Below, piece by piece: positions 11,479 through 24,264 of a stretch of DNA of 64,000 nt (its first letter is position 1; every line of letters starts with the position of its first letter). The position numbers and the translations under genes are program-made. This DNA is from Pleurostoma richardsiae (taxonomy: Eukaryota > Ascomycota > Sordariomycetes > Calosphaeriales > Pleurostomataceae), in assembly GCA_030052745.1 (NCBI GenBank), contig JANBVO010000003.1:1860001-1924000 (forward strand), read 5' to 3'. The notes beneath the pieces were generated by a model. It ran no database searches. It had not been told where the DNA came from and saw only the letters and a list, made by a program, of their open reading frames with translations.

Positions 11479-12295
11479 GACCTTGATCTTGACTGCGGAC
11501 CCTGCTCAGGCGGCTCGACAGGGTTATATCTCCCATCAAGGCTCTACTAACCACCCCTTCACTCCTTTCCCCCGATGTCCCAATAGCGACTCCACCTCTT
11601 GGGTGTGAGAGGGTACCTCAAGTGTTCTGACTGGAGATGTGTACGCGCCGATGATCCTTCGACAGTACACCTCTCTGGCTTCATCATCAGCGACGAGGAT
11701 CTGGAATGATTCGTCATTATTTCCCCTCTTATACATGTATGTATATATAGATATTTATACATATATTGCCTGCTCCGCTACACTTAACCGTCCCTGAGGT
11801 CTAGAGCAACGTGACAAAAGCTGCCCAAAAGAGTACTACAGAATGACGGTTACACGCACAGACAGGTTGGGATTGGACGTTGCAACAACGCACTAATGCA
11901 GTGCCGTTGGTACGGTAGTGCCGTTAGTGGGGATGTACGGTCGGGAACCCCGTGAGGTTAGCCTTTTGGCGCCCATCCCCACCGACCTACCCAGTTACCT
12001 TAGGTACTGTACCTACCTGGTAGGGTACCTAAGGTAAGGTATCTTTCAACCTGCTACGTACCCTGCCCAGGCGACCCTGAACTGCCTTGCATTTGGGACC
12101 TAACAGCACAGTGCAGATCGAGCTGCATGGACGATTGCGGCAGAACGCTGAATGATGTTGCCCCTTTCTTGCCTCGGATTCTCTCTGAGCCTTTATCCGT
12201 GATGTTCCCCCCTCGTGATTCTGTCTGTCTGAGTCTGCCAGCCAGCGTAGCACACAGAGAAGCCCTTCCGACCTCAAGACGGAGCAAACGGCTTC
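11479..12295. promoter_or_regulatory. Divergent intergenic region between the bZIP-like gene and the ABCC transporter
   Basis: This 817-bp stretch separates two divergent start codons and so should hold both promoters. It contains an AT-rich tract near 11720-11770 and several GGTACC/TACCTA elements near 11990-12060. No coding feature was recognised. Confidence 0.5.
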
Positions 12296-15200
12296 ATGAT
12301 GGCGGCAGACCCGGAGCAGTTTGCCTTGTGGTTATCCGCCAGCTGTGCCATCCTGTTCCTTGCCTATCTTCCGGCTCGGATATGGGACCTTGCGAAACAG
12401 GCGCCCTGCGGGCTGAGACGTTACCATGTGGTGGCTTATCGAGCCAAGTTGGTACGTGGACACGCTTGAGTGCGCCTGAAGTGGCGCAGAGAAAGAAAAG
12501 TACTCACCCGAAGACAAACACAGAGCATTGGACCGGCATTAGCTATGGCACTTTTGATTCTGTCGCTCCGCCCGCGCGGCCAGGCGCAGCCGGCTTCGCT
12601 CAGTGACGCAGGGGTTGTCACGGTCTCGCTGTCCGCCCTGGTGGCCATCTGCCTCAGCCCACTCTTCCACCTGGAACATCGCAGGTCTCTCACAGCTGGC
12701 TCTGATCTCGCCATTTTGTATCTCGTCGGATCCCTGATCTTTGACATGGTCATTCTGACTATGCCTCGTCTTGGTCCGCGGCTGTGGGAAGGATTACCTG
12801 GCGCTGTGCGCGTCCGATGCGTCGCACACGCCCTGCTGCTCCTGCTGGAGTGCCTCGTCGGCCCTCCAGCAGCCAAGGGCGGCAAGGGGTTGCTGTCTGA
12901 CGAAGAGACAAGCGGCGTCCTGAGCCGTGTATTCTTCTCGTGGATTAACCCGCTGTTGACCCGTGGCTACAGGCACGTCCTCACGGCCCAGGGGCTGTCG
13001 TACCTCAGCCAGGATCTCAAACCGTCACACACGAGGCGGGCCGTGCTGGAGGCGTGGAGCCGGCGAGGTTCGTTGTCAAGAATTATCTCCTCATTAGCTT
13101 GTAAGAGTGTGCTGACAGGCGTTGATACCAGCGGTACCCGAGTCGAGAATGACACTACCCTTGGTGCTCTACCGCTGCCTCAAGCGCCAATTCTTCGCCG
13201 CTGTGATCCCGCGCTTGTTCTTGATTGTCTTTCGATACGCGCAGCCTATTTTGATTTGGCGTGCTATCCACTATGTAACCGTGCCGGCATCGGGCGACTG
13301 GGAGTCGACGGGCTACTGGCTAATTGTTGCTGCCCTTATTGTTTACATGGGCTTGGTTGTGAGTACCACGGCATCATCGCGATTTGCCGCTGTCTACTTG
13401 CTGACTCGGCGCTTTTAAACCACGTCAGGTCTCAACGGCCAGGTACCAACATGCTGTGAACCGGCTCAGGCTCAGCACCAAGAGCGCTCTGGTCGGCCTC
13501 ATTCATGCCAAGATGATCAGCTTGCCGAGTACAGCAAGAGAGGATGGTGAGGCAATCACACTCATGAGCACCGACGCAGAGGGCCTTGAAAACATTGTCG
13601 AGATGTTCCACGAGACTTGGGCGCAAGTTCTGGAGGTGGCCATCGGCATGACTCTGTTGGCTCGCGAGGTCGGCTGGCTGTGGCTGTTGCTGGTCGTTCT
13701 CATCTACTGTAGGTTTCCGCGGCCCCTCTCCCTAAAATCTAGTTCTTTCCAAGAATGTTCTGCTCCTGATATGGAAATCCAGTGTGCTCACGCATGAGCC
13801 GACATGTTGCTGGCCACCTCCACCCTGGCCAGAAGGCCTGGAATGTGGCGTCGCAAACGCGGATTGCGGCTACCACCATCATGCTGAACTCCATGAAGGT
13901 TGTCAAGATGCTCGGGATCGAGAGCGCCCTCGCCGAGAGGATCCAACGGCTCCGAGAGAGGGAGTTGCGCACTGCCTCCAAGGTTAGGTGGCTGATGGTG
14001 TACGCCAATTCGGCGGCGAACGCACTGGGCATCTTCTCTCCGGCAATAGTCATAGCCATCTTTGCCGCTTGGCTCCAGCATGTTCGCAACGCTAGCCTCA
14101 ACGCCGAGACCGGATTCACGACCTTGGCTGTGCTCAGCAGGGTCACACACCCAGCCAACATGGTCATGACCATTGTCCCACGAGCCGTTGGCGCCTTCGC
14201 CGGCTTTGAGCGTATTCAAGAATACTTGGTGAAGCCCGCGCTAACGGACCGGCGGCTGGTGGCCAGAATGAGTACGCCCCGGTATCCCATCACTACGCCG
14301 TCAGACGCAACATCACTTCCGGCAGCACCAGCACTGCACTTGGAGCACACGACGGTGGGCTATCCGCCCACGGAGGATCAAGCGGTCCTCAAGGATGTGA
14401 GCATGGAGGTGGCTCGTGGGTCTTTTGTTGTCGTATCCGGGCCGGTCGGCTGCGGTAAGTCGACGCTGCTGCTCGCCCTCCTTGGCGAGCTTCCGCCTCT
14501 CAAAGGTTCCGTCGCTGTGAGCACCAAGCGCATTGCGTACTGTTCGCAGAAGCCTTGGCTTCCGGCCGGCAACATCAGGGAAGTCATCACCGGTTTCGCA
14601 GACCAGTATGATGTGCAGCAGTACCGGGAAGTTCTCAAGGCGTGCTGTCTGGAGCATGATCTAGATATCCTGCCCGAGTCGGATGATACGTATGTAGGCA
14701 GCCGCGGGCATAATTTGTCCGGTGGTCAGAGACAGCGCGTGGTAAGTTAGCCCAATAGCCACTCTAAGTAGACGCCGCGAAGGCCTTTGGATCACACGGT
14801 ATCGACTAATGATGCTTCACGCGGTGCAGGCGCTTGCTAGGGCTGTCTTTGCCAGATGTGAGATCGTTTTGCTAGACGACGCGTTCAGTGCTCTTGACGG
14901 TGAGACAGAACACAGAGTGTTTGAGAACCTTCTCGGTGCACGTGGCGTGCTTAGGAGGTCAGGAGTCACAGTTGTGCTGGTGTCAAACAATGGTAAGTCT
15001 CTGAAGCAGAGCGCTTCTTCTACTTGCTACAGCTTGTTGACTGGCTGACTGTAAACAGCGAAGCACTGTGCATCAGCGGATAGCGTGGTACTCTTGAGTG
15101 AAGGTGGCCGGGTCAAGGAGCAAGGCCTCTGGCGGAACATCCAGACTAAGACGTCCCAGGTTCCCAAATTCATGACGAGGAGGGGGGCAGACACCAATGC

Positions 15201-17761
15201 GCCAATGCCCGCAACAGACAAGAACCTTGAGAAGCTGGGAACCCGGCTTAGAGCCTTGAATGAAGCTGAGAGGGACCTGGCCCGCCGAACGGGCGATATC
15301 GCACTGTACCGTACGTGGAGCTAATCAAGTGCTTCTTGATATCCCCAGGATCGCCCAAGCATGCTGATTCGGTACACCAGGCTACTTCTGCAGTTTCGCA
15401 GACTACCGGAACCTGGCCCTGCTCGCTGCTTGTACGGCATCCTACTCCCTATTTGTTACGATACCACAATACTGGGTCGAGCTCTGGACAGAGTCGGATT
15501 CTTCCAGGAACACCTTCTACATAGCAGGCTTGATGCTTCTCGCGTTTCTTGCCTGGGGCTCTACAAGCGGAACTCTATGGTAGGTCGCCCTTCTTTAATT
15601 AATGTCCTCCACCAAATGTTGAGTTGTGTTCAACTAATGCATTTCTCTCAGGGCTGCTATTGTGTTACTTGCACGGCGGGCGGGCCTCACGCTGCACCGC
15701 CATCTCTTGGGTATCGTGACGCGGTGAGTCCATTGGGGTCTTACAACGCGGGCGCCATCAACTGATACGATTTTGTTAGCGCGCCATTGACCTTCTTCTC
15801 CATGACCGATACCGGGTCCATACTGAACAGGTGAGGCCGGATCCGCCAAATCCTTAATGATGTTCTAGGAACTGGCGGAGTGGTCTGACAGAGGCGGCAT
15901 ATCCTAGATTCGGCCAGGATATGCAGCTCATCGACAAACAGCTGCCCATGGCCGTGACGAATGTCTGCAATCGTAAGTATATTGACATGTCTACTTGTCG
16001 ATCCTTTCGCCCTGTATTCCTTCTCTTCCAATCTTGTATCTCTGTCCACCCGCTGACTGCTGTGAGCGCAGAGGTCTTCAAGCTCACAGTCCAGGCCGTT
16101 CTCCTCTTCCTTGCTCAGAAGTGGCTCGTGGTGTCGCTGCCGGCAGTCCTTGCTGTCGTCTATGTCGTACAAAAGATCTACCTGCGGACGTCACGCCAAC
16201 TGCGCTTCCTGGAGCTCGAGGCAAAGGCGGCTGTGTTCTCAAGCTTTCTTGAAGCAGTAAGTAATGTCACTATTGTCGCTCTCTCTATCTCACCCTTCCC
16301 TCTCCCTGCCGACTCGATCTGGCATCTTCGCTTGCACGAGCTGACTGGAGCCTAAGTTCGATGGTCTCGAGACTCTGCGCGGCTTTTCCTGGCAACGACA
16401 GGCTATCATCTCTAACGAGCGGGGCATTGAGGATGCACAGCGGCCCGAGTTCCTTCTGCTGACACTACAACGCTGGCTGAATCTGGTCCTGGACCTGCTA
16501 TCAGCCGCCTTGGGGGTGATCGTCATTGTCATCGCTACGATGCGGCGCGAGGATGTCAGCGGTGGGCAGGTGGGTGTCGCCCTCAATGTCATGCTGGCGG
16601 CCAACTTGACACTCCTGCGACTCGTTGAATCGTGGACCACGCTCGAGATCTCGCTCGGAGCTGTAGCGCGCTTAAAGATGCTAGGAGAGCACACGCCCTC
16701 CGAAGCAGAGGCGCCATCTGAGGCTGCGTGGGGCGGTGCTGCGTATCGGGGTCCGGACTTATGGCGAAATTGGCGGATTGATGGAAGCATCGAGATGAGA
16801 GACGTTGTTGCCTCGTATCAGTGAGTTCACATATGCATGCAGATCACTGGGAGCAGACGGTGCTGCCACGATTGGATAAACTCGGAAGCAAACTAACAAC
16901 ACTCTCGCCACAGCCCCGGGGCGCTTGCCCTCCGCGGAGTCAGCCTGGCAATCCGGCCAGGTCAGAAGGTGCTCGTTCGGGGGCGTACAGGCAGGTATGT
17001 ACACCCTCATTGCGCCCTCCTCATCATGGTCTCGTGCTAGAAGTGGTTTATCTTCTGACGAGGCTTCTTGTGCCATTTCTCTCTTTAGTGGAAAGAGCTC
17101 GCTCCTATTAACATTGCTGCGGATGCTGAACCTTGAGTCTGGTTCCATCACGCTTGATGGCGTTGATATCAGCAATGTTCCACCACATGAGCTGCGATTA
17201 CGCTGCTTCGTTGTCGCATCGCAGGACCCGCTGCTTCTGCCACAAGAGGAGCTCCGATTCAATCTAGACCCGAGCGGGTCAGCCTCGGACGCCATGATCG
17301 TCCAGGCGTTGACAATGGTTGGCCTGTGGTCGATCTTCCAGGGCAACAGTCCAGATGCAATCCTAACGCGCGAGAGCAGCGCCGACAATGCCGACTCCGG
17401 CTTTGCGGTACTTGGAAGTCCCCTCCTTGAGCTACCCGCACTCTCCGGCGGCCAAGGCCAGCTCTTTGCGCTGGCGCGGGCCATCGTGAAGGCTACTGGC
17501 CTCCGCGCAACTGGATCGCGGCCCATCGTCCTCCTAGATGAGGTCACGTCGTCAGTCGACACGGATACTGAAGCAAAAGTGTTCGACATTGTCGATAGGG
17601 AGTTCACGAGCCGTGACCACACCGTTGTTATTGTTACACACCGGAGCGCAGCCTTGTCGAGTCGTATGAGGCCAGGGAAAGATGTGGTGGTGGACATGTC
17701 CGATGGGGTGGTCACAGGGGTGACTGAGGACATCACGCAAGCCCTGTTACAGCAAGACTGA
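12296..17761 (+). CDS. ABCC-type (MRP-like) full ABC transporter
   Basis: Fifteen exons: 12296..12451, 12524..13067, 13132..13358, 13429..13708, 13783..14741, 14830..14992, 15059..15310, 15381..15579, 15652..15723, 15780..15830, 15908..15972, 16072..16256, 16357..16820, 16914..16994 and 17089..17761. They total 4371 nt, or 1456 residues, the usual ABCC length. The order is a hydrophobic N-terminal TMD0-like part, TMD1, NBD1, TMD2, NBD2. NBD1 has Walker A GPVGCGKST (about 622), signature LSGGQ (714-718) and Walker B IVLLDDAFSALD, with Asp739 where the catalytic Glu usually sits. NBD2 has GRTGSGKSS (Ser1233), LSGGQ (1351) and LLDEVTSSVD (Glu1384), so it is the competent site, as is typical of ABCC. 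The NBD1 switch histidine appears to be Asn (VSNNAKH). Family members export conjugates, drugs or metabolites from the plasma or vacuolar membrane. The substrate is unknown. Confidence 0.92.
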
Positions 17762-18009
17762 GCGACTGTCTTGGCTCAGGGGAGCCAGCAGTAGCAACGC
17801 GTTTTCGTCTTGTGTAAATCAAAGAGAATCAATCAGAACTGCCTACACTCATGTGTCGCCTGTGCCGTGAAGCCGCTCGCAATCTGCTCGAAGTCCACGA
17901 ACAAGACGACATCGCAGCTCATCACTAATCATCATCTGGCAAAGGCGAGGAAAGTGTATGATGCGTATCATTCGGCTCTTCCAGCCCCGATTACACCCCT
18001 TCCGCACGT

Positions 18010-19134
18010 TCATGAGGCAGCCTCGGGCCTGTCACCTTCAAAGACGTCCTGACAACTCACCAGCGTCGTTGCCCTGGAATTACACCGCGCACTGTACCGA
18101 ATATTGGCCGTGAAATCCTCCCCCGCAGGAGCCGCGAGATCGTCCCAGCCCTCACGCACCGCGATCTCGCTATTTCTCTCGCCGGCCTTCTTGTGGTGGT
18201 GAAACAGCTCCGGGTTGACGGTCACGCACGCAAGGAAGCCCGCCTGGCACCACCACCGCAGGTCTGTCGTCAGTATGTTGGAGACTCCGCGGTCCGTATA
18301 CCGCAGGATCTTGGCTGCCGCCGAGGCGGTCAGCGCGTACGCAAAGGCACAAATAGGGCCGTCCGACCAGTGGACGACGCGCTGCTGCGGCTCTGGCGTC
18401 AGCATGGTGTGACGCCCCGTGTACTCACGGTATGACTGAGAGGGAGGCAGCGTGCCGTCTTTGAAGATGCGTACGCCAGTCGACGGGATGGCGTCGCCGC
18501 AGTGTCCGATCCAGAGCATGTCCCAGCCGTGACCATAGGGATGGCTTGCCGTCCCCCGCGACGAGGAGGACTGACTGATGGCACGTATGTGAGGTGCGGC
18601 CTGCGCCAGCTGATGCTTGATGGCGATGTCCCAGTCTGCGTCGTCTTCGAGCACGAGCATGGTATGCCAGCCACGGCTGAGGGCGTGAGATAGCGCATGG
18701 CGGTGGCCCATCCAACATCGCGCCTGGCCCGGCCCAATGTCCCTGGCAGTTTCTGGCTCTCTAAGCCTGCGGAACGCATCGACCTCGTGGGCTGTCCTGA
18801 GGGGTTGCCGCGGAATGTCGATCTCTATGGCGGTGAGATTGGCGGCTTCGAGAAGGCCGTCAACACGCCATGAGGGTCCGTTGGACACGGCTACGATACC
18901 CCCGAACTTTGATTGGCACTGTCGTCAGACGGGTCACGGTCACTAACAAGAAGACCGAGCACATACTCCAAGCGAGCTGTTGTATATTGCCTTGTCGATT
19001 GCCGATAGGCGTCCGTAAACGCTCCCGGGATCGTAGTAGGCTCGTGATAGAGCCCCGCCGGACCGCCATAAACAGAAGAGTAGCAAGGCAGCGACCGGCC
19101 ACAAGAGCCTCAGGGATCTACCTGTCAGGGCCAT
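18010..19134 (-). CDS. GT25-type (LPS/collagen galactosyltransferase superfamily) glycosyltransferase, type II membrane protein
   Basis: Two exons, 19134..18967 and 18918..18010, with a very short 48-bp intron (GTATGT donor, CAG acceptor), give 358 residues. Residues about 8-24 (LRLLWPVAALLLFCLW) form a single signal anchor, suggesting a Golgi/ER lumenal enzyme. After the anchor come the family-like strand FGGIVAVSN, then GPGQARCWMGHRHAL, which matches the GT25 GE-[IV]GC-x-x-SH region loosely, and the acidic metal-binding motif VLEDDADWD (EDD at 147-149). GT25 includes bacterial LPS galactosyltransferases and the animal collagen hydroxylysine galactosyltransferases; many fungal members have no assigned acceptor. 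It lies tail-to-tail with the ABCC gene, 248 bp apart, and is divergent from the repeat-peptide gene. Confidence 0.82.
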
Positions 19135-19904
19135 CGTGGAGACCTAGACTTCAAGGTGAAGGGAGAGCTCCCCCTCTCCACACGGGCGAGTCGCTTGTTC
19201 ATGCTTTCGTAGTCGTATCTCAAGTAGCGGACGAAGGGCGCTGGCGCCCCATAGGGGAGCCATTGCTCACTCCGAGAATGACGGGTTGCAATCCCATCTC
19301 GCAGCCACGATTGCTGCAGACTTGTCAGACAGGAATCAAAGCCCAAATGCACTTTCGTTCGTCAGCATAATATAGTGGGGGAGCGAACGCGAGGTTGCAT
19401 TGCAATAACCTAGTAATCATGCAGCTTAAGAGCAGTAAAGGTAATCTCGCATGTGCCTTGTTACGATCAACGCGGGAACGCTTACAACAACGTCTGATGG
19501 TCTCAAAGGAATCGTAGGTCTGTTGCCTCGAGATGCTGCACGCTGACGGTCAAGATGGAGGCGGTCTTTGGGTAAGCCGTCGTAACCTCAGCCATGAGAT
19601 AATCAGATTACTGGGCATACACTGCCAGAGGAGCGTCGACCCGGTAGGCGTTACAGGACTCAACCGCCCAACAGCATTGCAAAGCTGGTGGCTTCGAGTA
19701 GAGATTTCCCTGGCTATTATTCGAATGATCCCGCGCACACATGCACAACTCATAATAAGTCCAGACGACCGCTTCGAGGAGAGGGAACCATCGTATTTGG
19801 AACCGATTCCGTATAGTTACATCGATCTTGCCACATCTTCGTCCCTTCTCACGCTCATCAGGACCTAGCTGAATCACTCAAGAGCCCAGCCTCACTCAAG
19901 ATAG
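19135..19904. promoter_or_regulatory. Divergent intergenic region between the glycosyltransferase and repeat-peptide genes
   Basis: This 770-bp stretch separates two divergent starts and presumably holds both promoters. A short open frame at 19533-19868 has no recognisable features and was not called. The sequence just before the repeat-peptide ATG is A-rich (AAGATAG), a favourable fungal start context. Confidence 0.45.
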
Positions 19905-20234
19905 ATGAAAATGAAGCTGACCGTGGCAACCCTGGCTTTTTTGGCCATCGGCGGATTAGCTACGCCACTAGTGCCGCGCTCCCCTGAAGGGGAGGTTATT
20001 CAGCGTGCTCCGGAGGGAGAGATCATTCAACGCTCCCCTGAAGGCGAGGTCATTCAGCGCGCCCCCGAGGGCGAGGTCATTCAACGCGCTCCCGAAGGGG
20101 AGGTCATTCAACGCTCCCCTGAAGGTGAAGTCATTCAGCGTACGCCGGAGGGAGAAATTATTCAGCGCGCTCCCGAAGGGGAGGTCATTCAGCGCTCCCC
20201 CGAGGGCGAGGTCATCCAGAGGCGCCGCATTTAA
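19905..20234 (+). CDS. Small secreted protein made of nine tandem 9-residue repeats ([S/A/T]PEGE[V/I]IQR)
   Basis: An intronless gene of 109 residues. Residues 1-20 (MKMKLTVATLAFLAIGGLAT) form a clear signal peptide, followed by PLVPR. Residues 26-106 are nine perfect-length repeats of [S/A/T]-P-E-G-E-[V/I]-I-Q-R. The first residues run S, A, S, A, A, S, T, A, S, and the last three residues are RRI. Only positions 1 and 6 vary. There is no Cys, aromatic residue or globular domain. Each repeat ends in Arg followed by a small residue, compatible with trypsin- or kexin-like processing into nonapeptides, although the motif is QR, not the usual KR/RR. Fungal repeat precursors of this shape include kexin-processed peptides, dikaritin RiPP precursors and surface repellents. 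No homologue is recognised, so the function is unknown. Coding potential is supported by the preserved frame and largely synonymous variation between repeats. Confidence 0.8.
   Translation: MKMKLTVATLAFLAIGGLATPLVPRSPEGEVIQRAPEGEIIQRSPEGEVIQRAPEGEVIQRAPEGEVIQRSPEGEVIQRTPEGEIIQRAPEGEVIQRSPEGEVIQRRRI
19980..20222 (+). repeat. 27-bp tandem repeat, nine copies, in frame inside the secreted-protein gene
   Basis: Nine 27-bp units, starting with TCCCCTGAAGGGGAGG, encode the nonapeptide repeats. Every unit keeps 27 bp. Most differences between units fall in third codon positions (GAA/GAG, GGG/GGC/GGA/GGT, CAG/CAA, CGT/CGC). The non-synonymous ones are confined to codon 1 (Ser/Ala/Thr) and codon 6 (Val/Ile). 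Confidence 0.95.
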
Positions 20235-21339
20235 ATCCCAAAGAATGAGCTGAACTCTGGGCTTCCCCAATCGGTTTCAACCTACCGCCTCTCTGGAATC
20301 TCTTGGCCAAGATACCTGGAGCCATGAGACCGGACAAAACCCGGAAGAACGACGTTCAGCAAGCGCTCGGCTGCAATGCTAATGACAGTCTGGCACCTAG
20401 ACTGATCCGAGCCAATTCGACAACGCGAACATATCCGGCATGTCACTGAAAGGCCAAGAGTTGAAGGAGGGTAAGGGTCCGGGGAGCACGTCTCAGGGAA
20501 CTCATTGCGTATCCTCTGACCTGGTCCGTCCGCGGCGCCAGAGCCGGCACTTGATTCAATTTCTCTACTTCATGGAGACCCAATCTCCATTATCCCTCTT
20601 TAGGCTTGACCTTCTCCTCAACTCAGCCTCTTTGGTGCCTGATCGTCAGCACATTGGCCTGGAGAACCCCTTTACCAACCTGAGCAGATAGAGGATATAT
20701 GTCAACAACACTCGTTACTCCAATATACGCACATGTCTCTATCACGCTTTAACAGATCTTCCTAGCGAGTTTGAACAGCTCTACAAGTGTTCAACTCACT
20801 GCCGCGAGTCTTCATGGCTCCAGGAGGCTCAGGGCCATGTATGGTAGCAGGGATCGTAGACTGATCGAACAATTCATGGCGAGCTTCAGCGGCTGCACAT
20901 TTGACTGGCCATATATCTAAGATTCCCGTGTGTCGTATACGGAGACATCAGTCACGAGAAAGGGGCAATCTGACCTTTGGTACGAACAATACGAGATTGT
21001 ATAGGCTCACCCAAAGAAATGAACACTGTTGGTAATGCGACAAGATAGAATGCGTATATCCATTGCGACTTTACACGATGACCGCCACGCAATGTCTGAA
21101 AAAATTGATCCCGAGTGTGTCCGTCTTAAGAAGCTTCCCATGTGCATGAACCACCGGTTAGGTTCCGTAAAAGCCGCTGAGGCTTAAAAATTGAGTACGA
21201 GATAGTTCACGGTCTCTGCAAAGACATGGCAGTGCTCTGTATTCTTTCATTACTCTCTGATGCTTATGATTCCTCGAGCTAAGAAACAAGTTCTTCCAGT
21301 TTAAGCCTTATGCTCCGGTATGCAACGATCTCTCCACCC
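20235..21339. other. Gene-free intergenic stretch after the repeat-peptide gene
   Basis: This is the 3' flank of the repeat-peptide gene and of the uridylyltransferase-like gene, which converge here. No coding feature or repeat was recognised. Confidence 0.5.
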
Positions 21340-23188
<1,849 letters not shown>

Positions 23189-24264
23189 TGTCAGGCATAG
23201 GTATACATTCCAGCTTGATACAAGATGAAACCACGGCAACGAAGCATCACTAGGTAATCTGGTTATCATTCAAGATCTATTCAGGAGCTCATGGCTGCAC
23301 CGACAATCCGCTTCGAGGAAGCCACTCGCAACGTCGGCTATTCTCTCGGCTTGAACTCCACCCGAATCGTGCGAGACGACTGTCTGACGAGAGTAACTAA
23401 ACAGCTTCAGTGAAGTAATCGACCTGCCGTCGGCGAAGCCTCCAGTAAGCGCCGGGAAGGACAGGCTTGCTTGGAAGCCTAGCAACCTCGGCTGCGGAGC
23501 AGCAGACACGGTGCTGAAGCGCGCAGCCACGCCACCCATTGTGTCTCTTCGATTACGACATCCCGGAAACGCTTGAACATCTATCATTGGACTATTTGGA
23601 TAGAAGATGTAGAGCATGCGAGCTTATTGCATCAGCTGCCGTAGGGTAGCCATATCCCTAGAACCCTTTCGACTGATACGGAGTATACTGTTATGCAGCT
23701 ACGCTTCGTAAATGAGTGGTTTTCCGGTTGTATACATCTAGAGAGGGGGATGCACGAAGTAATGGATGTGGGAATCAGGGTATCAGTGATCGTGAGTTTA
23801 TATGCATGATTACTCCTGCGCGTCCTGCTTACTGCGTTGCACCCTTCGTATCTTCAAGACCGAAGTGCATAGTGCAACTATCTTGTCAAATCCGAGGATC
23901 ATGAAAGAACTCAAGCAATTGCAGCACGAAGAGTCCAGCAGAGTTTCGTAATCACCGTATTACTTGTACTCTAGGCGCGATGACTGGTCGGTTGGATGCA
24001 GTTACCGTATTCCATACCAATACATCAACATCGCCGCCGGTGAACCCTAGCCTTCAATGAAGAAGGAATCGTTTAACCGATTGTGTCGCAGCGCTGCACA
24101 ACACTTCGGAAAGAAGTGCAAGAGCATTAATAGAGCGGGCCCGCACCTTGACCTGACCTGACATGGAGCCCACCAGTGACGCTTGTTGTTCCAAAGGATC
24201 ACGCTGTGCTATAGCATCCCACTTAAGCATTACCTTCGGCATCATCATAGTCTAAGCCAGCGCC
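23189..24264. promoter_or_regulatory. Divergent intergenic region between the GalT homologue and the dioxygenase-like gene
   Basis: This 1.08-kb stretch should hold both promoters. The 9-mer TACGGAGTA occurs at 23677-23685, with TATACTG directly after it. No gene was seen. Confidence 0.45.

Noticed and set aside
19905-20234. Reading the repeat protein as a classical dikaritin RiPP or alpha-pheromone precursor
   Set aside because: No KR/RR junctions between repeats, no aromatic residues for cyclisation, no Cys, and no UstYa-type (DUF3328) neighbour was found in the window.
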